A DNA stretch of 64,000 nt. Source: Hibiscus mutabilis. Lineage: Eukaryota; Streptophyta; Magnoliopsida; Malvales; Malvaceae. The notes beneath the pieces are model-generated. The model had not been told where the DNA came from. It did no database searches and saw only the letters and a list, made by a program, of their open reading frames with translations. Shown piece after piece: positions 1-12,269 of the stretch. The translations under genes and the position numbers were made by a program. The stretch covers positions 16,941,254 through 17,005,253 of the forward strand of contig CM033723.1 of the NCBI GenBank assembly GCA_019671005.1. Direction: 5' to 3'. Position 1 is the stretch's first letter, and the number at the start of each line of letters is the position of its first letter.

Positions 1-1340
1 AAGAACATTCTTGGGTTGCTTCCAACTTATAATAGCCTCGATTTTCTTTGGATCAACCCGAATACCCTTAGCAGAAACGATATGCCCCAAAAAAACACAT
101 CTGGCAGCAAGAATTCACACTTACTGAATTTTGCATAAAGTTGTTTCTTCGTCAGAGTTTGTAAAACAATCCAGAGATGTTCCCTGTGCTCAACCTCAGA
201 TTTAGAATAAACCAGGATATCGTCTATAAAGACTCGACAAACTGATCGAGATAGGGTTGAAATACTCTATTCATCAAATTCATGAAGGCGACAAGAGCTT
301 TAGTCAACCCAAAGGGCATCATAAGGAACTCGTAATGATCGTAGCATGTCCGAAAAGCTATTTTGAATACATAAAAATTTTTAATCTTGAGTTGGTAATA
401 ACCAGATCTCAGGTCTATCTTAGAGAACACCGTAGCTCCTCGAAACTGATCGAAGAGATCATCAATACGAAGAAAGGGATACTTGTTCTTGATCGCAGCT
501 TGTTCAGTTTTCGATAATCTATGCACAATCGAAGTGTCCCATCATTCTTCTTAACAAAAGGAACAGGGGCTCCCCACGGAGAAACACTAGGTCGAATAAA
601 TCCCATGTCTAGCAGTTCTTGCAACTAAACTTTCAATTCTTTAAGCTCTTTCGGTGCCATCTGGTAAGGTGCCATAGACACAGGAGTTGTGCCCGAATAA
701 ACTTCAATACCAAACTCAATCTCATCGCGCTTTGGCAGAACACCAAGCAATTCTTCCAAGAATACATCAGAAAAGTCTCTCATAACCCAAATATTATCCA
801 TCCCAGAGTCAGACTATCTCGGATCAAGAATGTAAGCAAGGTAGGCAATAAACCCTTTCTTGATCATCTTCTCAGCTTTGAGAGCCGATATTACATTAGA
901 TAGAAAACCCCGACATTCTCCAACAAGAACTACCTCCCGATCATCAGAAGTTTTTAGAGTTGCTCTTTTCTTCTCACAATCCAGATTGACTCGGTGGGCA
1001 GACAACTAGTCTATGCCGAGAATTAAGTCAAACTCGCCAAAGTGTAACTCCATCAGATTAGCCAGAAAAATTTCCCCTTAAATCTCGAAAGGATAATTTT
1101 TATACACTTTAGAAACCACAACCGTATTACCTACCAGACTATGTATGGTGAAAACATTAACAACATTCTCAACAGAAATTTTAAGACCCCCAAATATAGA
1201 ACTCACAACATACAAATGGGTAGAACCATTATCCAACAGTGCCAAGTAAGAGATAGAATGAATAGAAAATGTACCAGCAATAACATCTTGCTTATCTCGA
1301 TCCTTATGCCTCCTGGTAGCATAAACCAACCCAAGCTGTC
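1..1340 (-). pseudogene. Decayed protease and reverse transcriptase of the Del-like element
   Basis: Minus-strand segments spell a retropepsin-like core (LLDNGSTH, about 1230) and then RT pieces: SPWGAPVPFVKK and CIDYRKLNK (about 510-580), KIDLRSGYYQLK (about 390), MMPFGLTKA (about 310) and a FIDD catalytic box (about 225). The frame shifts by one base just before FIDD, so the metal-binding box is out of frame with the preceding RT. Further left the GHIVSAKG motif follows, as expected downstream of the RT palm. Assignment rests on these conserved gypsy motifs. The copy is non-functional. Confidence 0.88.
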
Positions 1341-1489
1341 TCGCCCCTAAACCAGCTGATCCTCTACCCTGAGTAGGCCTACCCTTACTAGCAGTACCTG
1401 AAACAGTAGCAAATCTACCATGACTTGTCCCTCTACTAGGAGTCTGAACAGATGCTTGAGACTAACTCAGAACATAGGTAGATGAAGGT

Positions 1490-1964
1490 GCTACCGGACA
1501 ATCTCTAAAATGATGCTCAAAAGAACTGCATCGAAAGCAAGCCCCAGACTGCCTCCTATACTCGCATGGATGCCATTTCTTGCAAAAAGAACACTGTGGC
1601 ACCCCACGAGAATTAGACGAACCTCCAACACTGGTAGTCGGAACAATAGATGTCTCTGGTCTAGCTCTGGAGTAACTCTGATGGTCGTACTCATCTCTAG
1701 TCCTCTTTCTTGACTGATTCCCCTGACTGTGCTAAACTGATGCGGCCGACTGCCTCCTAGCCCAATCATTACCCTGAGACTCTCATTGTTTCTTCATTAA
1801 TTTTATCCGTTCGGTAGTTCTGGCTCGCTGGTGATCTCCTTATACTCATTATCCTGATTATGTGGCAGATCCGTAGGAGGTGGGACATCACTCTCAATAG
1901 CGGTAGAACGTCCTCGGCCATGGCCACGTCTGTTCACTAATCTAGAACTCCTACGAGGTGGCAT
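1490..1964 (-). pseudogene. gag remnant with CCHC zinc knuckle
   Basis: The start codon at 1964 opens MPPRRSSRLVNRRGHGRGRS, the basic N-terminus usual for this gag class. A zinc knuckle of the form C-x2-C-x4-H-x4-C (C-F-R-C...H...C) lies at 1498-1539. Only about 155 codons separate start and knuckle, where intact gags of this lineage have several hundred, so a large internal deletion is inferred. Frames shift between the two parts. The upstream segment CSFCKKWHPCEYRRQSGAC is the cysteine-rich lead-in normally found before the knuckle. Confidence 0.75.
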
Positions 1965-2158
1965 AGTAGTCTATTACAAAAGAAAGATAATCCTAAGTTA
2001 GAGTAGGTACTTGGAGTTTCTATTTAAAATAAACATAATCTTTAAAATATTATATTTATTAGAAATTCTCGTTTTGCCCAAAAATATTTAGAATGTATGC
2101 AAAATCATTTTCGGTTTAAAATTTTATGTGAGCCACATAGTCCGAGGGTTGAACCTAG

Positions 2159-2170
2159 GCTCTGATACCA
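2159..2170 (-). other. Primer binding site (tRNA-Met type)
   Basis: The minus strand reads TGGTATCAGAGC, the complement of the 3' end of initiator tRNA-Met. It sits 5 bp inside the LTR edge, which fixes the orientation of the element. Confidence 0.9.
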
Positions 2171-2175
2171 CTAAA

Positions 2176-4511
2176 TGTAACCTCATAAATTTGACCTCAT
2201 TTCTTAAGTCGAAACTTGAAGTTAAGTTTGAAAAACTTGACCCTCAAGAAAGGATATTAGGTTTAATAATTCAAATTACAACTTAATTATAAAAGATCAG
2301 AACCATAAAATTATATCATTTAAATAAAACGTAGTCGTTTAGCAAAATTCTGAAAGTTATTATAAAATCCGAAAGAAATTCAAATAATAAATGCATGTCA
2401 AACTAATAAGTCTCAAATAATTATAATGTCCAAAGTCTCAAATACAAAATATACGAAATAATAAAATAGATAAAATCAAGTGTCTGGATACCATACCATA
2501 AAATAAGATAAAGTTCGATAATATGAAATCCTCCAAGTACCGTACGCCTAAGCCTGAGTATCTGAAAGAAGAACTAGGGGGAGTAAGATATGAAGCTCAG
2601 TGTATCTCTAAAGTGCAGATAAAACACATAACAGAAATTCGAACAACAAGCATAGTTCAATAATCATCTCAATACACATATGCATTTAATAAGAGTCATA
2701 AGCATAAATGTAATGTCATGCACTCATCTCCATACACCGTCTGAAGAGTAAGGTTCCCAGAACCACTCTAACTATGTCGTCACCATTCGAAGTGGAATCT
2801 CGACCCGAGGGTGGAGCCACTAGTCCGAAGCAGAATTCAGCCCAAAGAGTGAACCCATTAAGCTTCTCCGTACAATTTCCCAACCCAAATGATATGACAT
2901 GTTTCGATTTTATTTTCTAAATTCGATTGTATATCCGATCTATTAATTAAATCTGAGTGTATACAATATAAATCCGATATTAATTTAATCTTATTTTGAT
3001 ATTTGATGCGTGACATGCCATCATACAAAACATACCATAATTCACAGATCATTCAATCAGTCACATATACAATATGCACGCATAACAAAGAGCACAAAAA
3101 TGATATAGCACAAGAAGAGACACACCTTAGGCAGCTAATAACTCAACGTCGAGAGTGACGTCTCCCACGCTCAACTCTAGTATTAGGTCGGAAAGAGTCA
3201 ACACCTACGAGGTCAACAAACATAAATTATTTACAACTACTACTATGCCACACTAACTTAATCAGTAAACGAAACCATACTAACGTACAGAACTCGCAGG
3301 CTGTACAGAAGAAGGTTGAATAGGAGGAGGAGGGGGAGGAAGATTCTCAGGCTCCGAGTCAACGTCACCTGAACACAATAATATTCGATCAAATTTCGAT
3401 ATTCAAAATCCTCAAAATACTGACTATAATTAATTGTAGATAGCAAAACGATCTTTCGGGTTTAAATTTGGAAAAATAGGCAGCAGATTTAGAATTAGGA
3501 CATCGAGAAACATAGAGTTAACTTTGGCCGAAAAAAGTCAACGATGACGTTATCAGAAAGTCAACACCGACGTCAGCCAAAAAGCCAATGTTGTTGTCAG
3601 CTCAGGTCGGGTCAGGTAAACGGTCAATAGTTCAGGTCACTATTTCTGTCTAGGTTTGAGCTAGTTCGATCTGGCTTTCCACCTCATTTAGGCTTGCTAC
3701 CGCTTTCTCTCTCTTGGGCTCTCCAAGCCTCTCGGGTTAGGCCCAAACTCTACCCACACCTACACACAGGCCCAAACATCACACCCCTTTGCAGCCTTAC
3801 CCTGGCAACCGAAACCCTAGGGCTTACAACTCTTGACGAAGACAACCAACACGGCATCGCGGCGGTAGCTTGGTTTAGGGTTCCCAAACCCTTTGCTGGT
3901 CTAATCACCGGTGATGCATTCGGGTGACCACATTGGTCCCTAATTTTGACCACACAACATGCACCAAAACAATAAAACAACAACCAAACTTGGATGCCTA
4001 CCCAACATAAATGCAAAAATAGATGACGACGACGAACAAGAGAGAGCCGAATGGACAACACTAATTTTCAAGCAAGGGACGCCTAATGGAGGCAGACGAC
4101 TGTACGGGTTTTGTATGCAAGAGGACAAAGAGGCCGAAGGTGGCGGTAGTGTTGCCCACAGACGGTATTTAGGGGACTGTCAGAGCTTCGTCGGCAACAC
4201 AAGGGGAAAGGGTTGTAAGTTTCAGAGGATTTTGGGGATGAGGGTGTGGCTGATTCTTAAAAATGAGGAAAAAGAGTCTGCTAGGGTTTATAATGGGGCA
4301 TAAATACCCTTGCTAAAGTGGGTAAATTACAACCCTAGGCCCCAACTTCCCCATACGTTACACTGTGACCACCAAAGTTCTAAATTTTACAATTTAGCCA
4401 CTGAAATTCAATTAGGATTTTAGATTTAAATTCCTAAAAATTAGGGTTACAAATTAGGGATTTTCCTATAATTAGGGTTTTTAATTTGGGGGGGGGAATT
4501 GGGGTGTTACA
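2176..4511 (-). repeat. 5' LTR of the Del-like element (2.3 kb)
   Basis: It is bounded by TG...CA: on the plus strand TGTAACCTCA at 2176 and GGTGTTACA ending at 4511. The inner end lies 5 bp from the primer binding site. The open frames at 3694-4303 lie inside this LTR and show no protein similarity I recognise, so they are not called as genes. A run of ten G falls at 4487-4496. No partner LTR is in the window for comparison. Confidence 0.85.
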
Positions 4512-4869
4512 ACCCGAGTTACTCGGCATAGTCATGATTTGAAAACTTACTCACACAGCCAAGGCTTTTGACTCAATTAGAGTGAGTAGAGCAAAACATC
4601 CTTATTTAGCCTTTTTGCTATAGAGGAGTACCTTTTGATTTTTTTTCTCTCTTTTAAAGCATTCTATTTTTTAATCAATCATTTTTTTACAATCCATATG
4701 CCTAAAACAATTCTCATATTCAAGCAATTTCACTGGGCTTTTCTAGGAGATTTTCTTATCATCGAACATTATCGAAGGAGTAGTAGTCTTGCGTCTCGCG
4801 TTTTACCGACCAAAGCTGGCTGAGCAAGAAATCATACTTCATCATGATCACAACATTCAATTGATCTTT
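4512..4869. other. Unassigned spacer between two retroelement fragments
   Basis: No gene is seen. It joins the outer edge of the Del-like LTR to a gag remnant of a different lineage. It may be part of that second element, into which the Del-like element inserted. Confidence 0.4.
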
Positions 4870-5800
4870 TTATTAGAATAAATGCCACCTCATCTTTGTT
4901 ATATGTTTATACTATTCTATGAATGCTTTGGCTAAATCCTTCCAAAACCTGATATGAGCCCGTGTTAACTGATTATACCACCTCACGGCAGACCCTACCA
5001 AACTATCTTGGAAACATTGGATTAATAATTTCTTATTGTTAGTGAATTCCGTCATCTTTTGACAAAATATGGTTATATGAGCGTTGGGACAAGTCGTCCC
5101 GTCAAACTTCTCAAATTCTAGAGTCTCAAACTTATATGGAATTTCTAAATCTGGGACAAAACTAAGCTCCCTAGCATTCAACACGCAGGATCCTTCTTCA
5201 TCCTTCTTTTCTCGAAACCTCTCCTCAAAATCCTTCTTGGTTTTCTCTAATTGCTTGAAGAACTCCGCCTTGACCTTGTTTAATCCCTCTAATTTGTTTA
5301 GATCCAGAATACTATCTCTGACATTTTCCACATTACTGAAGGTCAGACTCGATGGAACATGAGTGGAGGCGCTATCCTGACGTGATAAAGTCACTACTTA
5401 CAGTGGTCTTGGGGTAGTGCTGATAAAGATAGGGGAGTATGAAGGATCTCCCAAGTTTTGAGTGGGATTTTCAACGGTATCTTTTCTATTCGGGTTCTCA
5501 TTTTGCTTGGCTGAGACAACTCCTTCATCATATCTTGTTGGGATTTGATTATGGTCTCCCTCAATTCTAGCTGAGCCCATTTTAATTGCCGCCTTAGATC
5601 AGCTTCTAACTTGGTAAAACTTTTTTTCATTTGCCCTTTTTTGTGTCGAGTAAAGTGTGAGGGCGGAATCTTCAATTACTAGCACGAGATCCCCAACAGT
5701 TAATTTTATTGTTTCATGAATTAATGCATGCAATGCGTCGTATGCATAATAGAAATAAATGATTGTAAGCAAACACTTAAAATGCACAAATGAATGCAAA
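4870..5800 (-). pseudogene. gag remnant of a Tat/Ogre-like gypsy element
   Basis: Two minus-strand frames (start 5675, then 5394 down to 4912) join with a frameshift. The upstream part is a charged helical stretch (RRQLKWAQLELRETI). The downstream part holds the capsid-like core: FEKFDGTTCPNAHITIFCQK, LIQCFQDSLVGSAVRWYNQL and FWKDLAKAFIE. The F-x-G-x-x-P-x-x-H...F-x-x-S-L-x-G-x-A-x-x-W-Y order is the standard retrotransposon gag pattern, and this version looks most like the Tat/Ogre (cotton Gorge) group from memory. No LTR or pol part is attached, so it is a fragment, perhaps truncated by the Del-like insertion to its left. Confidence 0.78.
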
Positions 5801-6755
5801 TATGAAGCACCAAAATTCTTACATATGAAATCTTTTAATTAATTTTAATAATTTTATAATTTTGCGGATAAATGCGATATAATGTAAACATGCAGAAATG
5901 AAAAGAACAACATTGATTTGGCAAATATCCTCGTTAAACAACTTGCATTAATGGAGATATTGTTTTATTACAACAATGAAAGAAAACCGCTAGACATACG
6001 ATAATCTACCAAAATTATTAACCATAAATGATAAATTTATTTTACCAAGAATAAACAAACCAAAATTCAAAACTATAAAACATGACTAAATTATTAACCA
6101 TTGAAACATGAAAGCATGTACTACCTTTAAAAGAAAATATGTAACTAATAATCTACAGCTTCAAATCATGATATGTTTGTTCTAAAAGGAACTATATTCG
6201 ATAATCTTTTCAACCATATAAATTACCTCTTCTAATTTTACTCGTACAATTTATGGCAAGTTTCTGAAGTCGCTGCCATTGTTGTTTTTGGAAATAGTTT
6301 GCAGTCTTTTCTTCTGACATTTTCTCACTTAAAAACTAATAACTCCTAATATATAAATTGAAATCAAGAACTGTTCATTTTAATCGAATCTAAACTTCCT
6401 TATGGTTATAGAATATAATGCTCACTTCTTGATTTATCTTGTAGATTTTTTTTGTGATTTTTCAAAGTCATTGCTAAAGCTGTTTTCTAGGAATTCTGTC
6501 GTCAAATTTTTATGACATTTCAACATTCAAATATTCACATTTTTTAAAATATATATCAAAATCAATCATCGTATATTTTAAACAAAACTAAACTGATCAC
6601 ATTTACAACGATGCATACACCACTTACAAATTATTTTTATGAAATTTATGGAGAATTTCTAAACTTACTCTAGTGATTCATACTCGGAGTTAGGGAGATT
6701 TGTTTTTATTAAAAATAAATAAATTACCCTTATACCCATCCAACCTTGTAAAATA
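5801..6755. other. AT-rich DNA, nothing recognised
   Basis: No coding potential, RNA gene or paired terminal repeats were seen. It probably includes unrecognised flanks of the gag remnant. Confidence 0.5.
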
Positions 6756-6986
6756 TTTGGGGATCCTGCGGATATTTTTCGGGATCCCTACGGTAATTTA
6801 TAATGGGTACGACTCGATTATCCACACAGTTTGAATATAGCAATCCCCGTCTCCTATCCCTATTTGAGCTTTAGTGGTAAAACTTTCCCGTCCCTCGTCC
6901 CTATGGGTAAAATTTTTGGTTATTCCCTATACCGTCGATTGAATCTCTACGATTTTTGATTATTCCCCACCTGATTGTCATCCCTA
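6756..6986. mobile_element. One end of a hAT-like MITE (partial)
   Basis: The right edge reads inward on the minus strand as TAGGGATGACAATC. This is the TAGGGATG start also seen at 30335 and is typical of non-autonomous hAT elements. The interior repeats phrases such as GGGATCC and GTCCCTATGGG. No convincing left end was found, so boundaries and family are tentative. Confidence 0.4.
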
Positions 6987-7151
6987 GTTCTGTTGAATAT
7001 TAATCGACTGAACTCATGACGTTTGTGGAAGAGGCTTACCAACATTTAGGAAGACGTTCGTATGGGTGTTAGTTGGCAAATTCAAGAATGATGGCAGACG
7101 GATTTTTGGTGAGACTTGTGGCTCGATAGAGCTAAACCGTTGGCAACTCAG

Positions 7152-8099
7152 TGTTTACTGCCTTTGCCTCCATCCACTTGTCGGTTGCAGCCATGCTGGC
7201 TCTTTCTGGCAACTGGGATTGGACATGGCTAATACAAGTCTTGTCACAACCTATGTTACGTTTTGATTATGAAATGTTGAAGGATGCACATGGTAAGTGA
7301 TCCTTGTAAGTATGTGGAAATACTTGTTGAAAAGCATGGTTTGTTGCTTTGGAAATGATTTGGTTTAATGCATATAAAAATAGTGAGGTACATGGTTAAT
7401 TATGAATTATATTGGCAAGTGATGTGGTTTAAAATGTTATCGGATATAGTTGGCTGGCCATAGGATTGATGGTGCGTATAAAAAGTTTCCTTGGATGTCG
7501 AGGGGTTTTATATGGTGTACTGAATACTCCATCCAAGTACCCTAAAGGTTGAGGGGTTATACGGTACCAAAAACTCCCGTTAGTGGGTTAAGCATCTAAC
7601 CGATGATTGGGGTTGGTGTCCCCGTGAGTTTTAATTGTACCCGGTTGTTAATGTACCACGATTGTGATTGTATCGCTATTCTGGTTGAGATGACTTGAAG
7701 TGTTGAGAGGACACTTGTTGAATCCGTGTATCCGATGAACTATTTTGGTAAAGGATCTTGGTTATGATCACTTGTAAGCCAATATAGCTGGGGATGTGTC
7801 ATGTGATGGTTTATGTTGTATAATGTGATTTATACATGTTTACTCTTTAAGCTTTGCATATGGTTTGTTATGCATGGGAAGTCTTAAACTGAGGTTTAGC
7901 GATGAAATTTACTAATGGTTAATGATACATGTTGAATATGGTTTAATATGCTAGTTTTTGAAAGTGTTAAGTGCATGGTTTTCAAGGCATGATGTTTTAA
8001 GGGATGGTTTTCAAGCACCGGAAATCGGACCGGCCTTTGTTGCCATCGGATTCAATGAATAACCCTGCTGACATCAGTGTACCTTTGCCTGGAGGCTAA
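7152..8099 (+). CDS. Candidate 3' end of an unidentified gene (two exons)
   Basis: Exon a (7152-7292) follows an AG acceptor and ends at a perfect GTAAGT donor. Exon b (8002-8099) follows TTTTAAG and ends in TAA. The join is in frame. Exon a encodes a hydrophobic stretch (VFTAFASIHLSVAAMLALSG) and then WDWTWLIQVLSQPMLRFDYE; exon b encodes a polar tail (KHRKSDRPLLPSDSM) ending PLPGG. No family was recognised. Upstream exons are not found: in-frame stops lie just before exon a and a hAT-like end lies at 6986, so the 5' part may be lost or far away. It converges on the cornichon gene, with about 590 bp between stop codons. It could also be a chance open frame. Confidence 0.4.
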
Positions 8100-8691
8100 G
8101 CTAAATCTTCATTACCTTACTGTGCAACATGAGGATTGATACCAACGGCACCGACAATCATCTAAGTACAAACGACGACTTCTCGTGAGTACAGGCAGAT
8201 TCATTTTCACCGGAAAATGTCGGTTTAGTCTATCTGATTAGATAGGCTTCTGCCGCTGTTGTGTAATGTAGAATCATTGTCTTTCGGAACATGTCATTGC
8301 TAATGGTTTGTTTATGTTAGCTTAAGCTGTTGAGTTCTGTAACTCTTAGTTCTATTTATGGAGGATTTGGTTCAGACATTTATATTGGACCCCTAGTCCC
8401 TGTTTCATAAGCAATTTCCGACATAACGTAAACAAACAATACGAACACGACACGAGAAAAATGGTAGCTGAAGGACTAAAAGCACAGATATCAGATGCCT
8501 GAAAAATATATTGAACTATAAAACCAACCGATATTTCTTTCAATACAACCTTCAAATTTATGATATATCAGTTACAACAGATCCCAGCTGAAACAAGACA
8601 GGAAAAAAGAAAAGAAACAATGTTAATAGCTGATTCTTGGCAGTAGTCGAAAGCAACAAATGTTTTGATCCGACAAAGCTGCAGGCTCCGG
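8100..8691. other. Convergent 3' intergenic region
   Basis: It lies between the stop of the plus-strand candidate gene and the stop of the minus-strand cornichon gene and presumably holds both 3' UTRs. No coding or repeat feature was recognised. Confidence 0.5.
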
Positions 8692-10137
8692 TTAATCTTC
8701 ATCATCTTCAATCGCAGACCAGATCATCCTAACAATACATAAAACAGTTCTCAATTCAGCAGCTGCTAAAATCAAAAGAAAAATGTCTAGCAAGTGCAAG
8801 CTTGCTTTATAGAAAAACAAAAACATACCAGAATATATCGAAAAAGAGAAGAACAACGAGGTAGGCGAGCTTAAAAGTCGCCGCTTCTTCTTCTCCGCAC
8901 GAAGCAAGTTAAATATCTCGGTGACATCTACTAGGTGCCGTCTCAGTGAGTAACTGATAAGAAGAGAAAATTAGCGAATTGTCCCGAAGCATATAGAATT
9001 CGAATGGTTTCAAGGACAAAATTTCATATGCTCTAATCCAGAATTAACCACAATTATGCAAGGCAACCAAGGCTAATTTTAAACAAGAAACCGAATCCAT
9101 CTAACTTAGCAGAAGAGATATCGTTTGGCACCTCTGATAACTTCTTAACTTAGCTTACATACCTCGAATCGATCCAACCCGGACCTCCCCTCCCCTCGCA
9201 TCTCTTCTACTCTTTTCACTCTTACGAAAATCGATAAAACATTCATTGTTTCCATCTATTTGTAAAACATTGGTTATACATATTACAATCATAAGCTTCA
9301 TAGCATGAGTCTCTAACCTAAGAAAGGGCTGCAAAACAAAACCGAACTAAACAAAGCAAACTATAAGCTATGCAGTAACTGCAACGAGGTTCACATTCCG
9401 AAAAAAAAAACATACGCGAACGACAGATTATCGTCACAAAGTTCGAATGCTACTTTATATTAAGTCATTAACTACACATGGATGCCACAAGGCCCCCAAC
9501 TAATCATTCTCAATTCACATCATCCACAATCTACTGGAACTAAACAGAATAGATCAACCGGACCGGAGCTTAAATCCGACCAAGAACCGAAATCATTCAA
9601 CGGTTTTCCTCTAAATCGACAACACTAAACGATAAAAAGTCTAATAGGATGAGAGAAAAACTTACAGTCTCACATTGTAGTATAAATAGGGAGCACATAA
9701 CAGAGACATGACCCAATGCCCTGTTGCTAGATAGAACACACATAAAATTCCTTCTCCTATGAATTCCAGAAAGGCCACATTGTTTATCCGAGACGAAGAA
9801 TCGTAAGGATTGATGTAATCGAACTCTAAATCGGCCAAGCACATGAGCTGCAGCGAAATTTATCAAGCATGTTAAAATTCATTCTCGTTCTCATATAAAT
9901 CAAAACAATCTAGAGATGAACAATAACATCATTAATGTGTCATGCACCACGTAGTTATGTTACTCGGACTCGAATGTAAGCGTCATATATATCGATATAT
10001 GATTCTAACAAGAACAATGGGAATAAAAAAAGATCCAGAATAGAAAAACGAGGATTCGAATTGACCTGATAAACAAGGAGAACGATGAGGGCAATGAGGA
10101 TGAAGAAGGAAATAAGCCATATAAAGAGATCTCCCAT
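8692..10137 (-). CDS. Cornichon homolog (ER cargo receptor), one frameshift in exon 3
   Basis: Four exons on the minus strand: 10137-10066, 9847-9666, 8953-8829 and 8728-8692, all with GT/AG borders. Exon 1 is one hydrophobic helix (MGDLFIWLISFFILIALIVL). Exon 2 holds the family core (LADLEFDYINPYDSS and GHWVMSLLCAPYLYYNVR). Exon 3 has HLVDVTEIFNLLRAEKKK, and exon 4 ends MIWSAIEDDED. This matches plant cornichon proteins in length (about 138 aa) and exon order; they are ER membrane proteins that load cargo into COPII vesicles. Exon 3 is one base short: after residues R-R (near 8872) the run of four T should be five to stay in frame into the last helix and exon 4. As written, the last helix and acidic tail are out of frame and translation stops early. 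An in-frame ATG at 10197 precedes the conserved start but lacks family similarity. Confidence 0.88.
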
Positions 10138-10658
10138 GGCTGCGCCAGGTGAAGAATGCGCACGTGTTTTTTTTTTGCCCTCCTTCCGACAGTACAACGA
10201 GGAGTATACGAGGAAAGGGTTTGGTTCTGTGTCCGAACTCTTTAATGCCGGAAAGATCCGACCAAAAGTGGCTGTTTGTTTTTGAGTTTGTAACTTGGAA
10301 AGACTTTGAAGACTTCCTTGTAATAACCCTTTCGGGACTTTCCGTTTTCAATCAAATTGAGTTAGTTTATGAAACAGAAACAGAAACAGAATTTGTTGTA
10401 AATCCCAGATTCGAACAGCTTTAAATCAGACAAATTTGTGCAAAAATATTTGTAGAAGAAAAGAATCATTTGACAGTTGGTGGAGGCCAAAGCCCAAAGG
10501 ATTATACATTAGAGATTGGGCTACTTGTTCTTCAGGCCTGCCATTAAAATCTCACGTAATTGTGATTTTATTTTTTATTTTTTTCTTTTTGAAGTATTTT
10601 AACACATAATGTTTTAGATATAGTAGATAAGATTATAATTAAAATCGTAATTTTTTAA
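10138..10658. other. Upstream region of the cornichon gene
   Basis: It presumably holds the promoter and 5' UTR. Open frames here are short and low in complexity. No clear TATA position could be assigned. Confidence 0.4.
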
Positions 10659-10925
10659 GAGTTAATATTTGATGCACTGTTAGTGGAATTTTTTCTTTCT
10701 ATAAGCGGGCTTCAAATGTTATCACATGTCATTTTAGGGGCACTAAACTTTATACACTGAAAACCAAATCGTAAATTCTAAACCCTAAACCCTTAAAATT
10801 AAATTCTAAACCTTAAAAACAAATCCTAAACCTTAGAACTCTACTCTAAAAATTTAACCATAAACTCTAAAAACACACCGCTTATAAAAAATTATTTTTC
10901 ACCTTGGTGTATCAAAATATTTTCC
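10659..10925. mobile_element. Foldback MITE with AAACCCTA-like interior (copy A)
   Basis: Imperfect terminal inverted repeats: the left end reads GAGTTAATATTTGATGCAC and the right end, inverted, reads GGAAAATATTTTGATACACC. Both are followed inward by a GTGG/GGTG-A-T-rich block and ATAAGCGG. The interior is degenerate AAACCCTA. The flanking 9-mers are ATTTTTTAA and ATTTTTTTT (7 of 9), suggestive only because they are AT-rich. It belongs to the family whose clean copies are at 12270, 26697 and 32933. Confidence 0.6.
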
Positions 10926-12269
10926 ATTTTTTTTAAATAAGCATAAAACATGCTAGAAAAGATTGATAAAGTCTTTCGGTAATCTTCAAAATATCTCAAA
11001 TAACAATATCTCTTTTTGGTATAATTATCTATCGAATTAGATATTATAGTAGTCTATAATTAGACAATTATTTTAATCTAATTTATTTTATTCATAACGT
11101 CGGTAATCGAATTTTTAATCTTAATTAAAAAATTTAACCACTCATCCTAGTTGATCAACTAGCAGTCGGTTTTCTATTCGCATTGATTTCTGTTGGAAAT
11201 GGCCACAGTTATCCGTAAGTGGTGTCCATTCAACAACCGATTTAAGAGAGCAAAATAAAGAGCTTGGGAATTATGGAGGATGAATTCCTCTCGTGAATCA
11301 CATGCATACCTTTATTCAGAAGAATATTGAGAGTTAAGGGGAAAACGTGCAGAACTACAGTAATTGCAGCATATTGATATGGCATGCACGGTAGGTTAAA
11401 AAGCTAGTGGAGATGAGATAGCCCCGACAGCAAATGTTGGATTAAAATCCATAATCGTTGGCATATATGCATAATGTATGATACTATTATAAAATATGAC
11501 AAAAAATTAAGTGGTTGATTATGTTAAACGTGTCGTAAATATATTAAAGTGTATATACTATAAGTTATATTTATAATTTGATGAGGGGTAGAGTTATAAG
11601 TATTTAACAACTGATTTAAGGATTAGTTATATAAAGAGGTCATGGTCAAAAAATAAATTAATTTGTATTTCTCTCATTCCTCGTAAGATAAAAAATCTAT
11701 CTTTTTAGAAGATTAATACTAAAAATGATTCAAGATTCAATAATTTTTATTTATATATCAATTAATTCAAGTACGTTTTTGTATTCAGTTTACTGTTTTT
11801 GATAATTCGATACGATAAATCTTTGTTATTATGTTTTGGTTTTAACCGCAATATCATCACCGATATTTAGTGACAATGGAGGCAAAGCATCAGTCAGCCT
11901 CAGCCAGGAAAGTGATCATAGGCGAGGAGAGCTGCTCTGGTCCACCCTCATGATTGCTTCTTTCTCCCCTTAAAATCCAACACTCCACTGTTTTAACATT
12001 CAATTTGATCACTAACAATGGCATGATATCACTGACATGATCATGCATTCCACACTTCAAGTGGAAACGTTTGCTCCTATGTTCATATTTTTCAAAGTCC
12101 AAGTTCATTGTTTTTCATTTTTTTTGAAGGGTCAAACAATGAACAAAATGAAATAATGATTGGGTGGCTAGGGTCAGTGTCTCAAGGTGGAAGAAGCAGC
12201 GTGAAACCACTAATCATGAGTTTGGTTTATTTTTCATATTATTAATGTTTTTAATTTATTTTATATTAA
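10926..12269. other. AT-rich intergenic DNA, nothing recognised
   Basis: No gene, paired terminal repeat or RNA gene was seen. A 72-codon minus-strand open frame at 11890-12108 has no recognisable similarity. Confidence 0.5.

Larger units (their letters stand above)
1..4511 (-). mobile_element. Ty3/gypsy Del/Tekay-type chromovirus, 5' part, cut by window edge
   Basis: Reading leftwards from 4511 the order is 5' LTR (4511-2176), tRNA-Met primer binding site (2170-2159), gag start (1964), zinc knuckle, retropepsin-like segment and reverse transcriptase running off the window at position 1. The outer LTR end reads TGTAACACCCC on the minus strand, as I remember for Del/Tekay elements. All coding parts carry stops or frameshifts, and gag is far too short, so this copy cannot be autonomous. 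RNase H, integrase and the 3' LTR lie outside the window, so the target-site duplication cannot be tested. The 5 bp outside the LTR are ACCCG (4512-4516). Confidence 0.9.

Noticed and set aside
3694..4303. Overlapping open frames of 77-114 codons
   Set aside because: They lie wholly inside the 5' LTR of the Del-like element and show no domain or splice support.
7290..8001. Possible LTR fragment
   Set aside because: Composition recalls gypsy LTRs, but no TG/CA ends, PBS or partner was found; it is better explained as an intron of the candidate gene.
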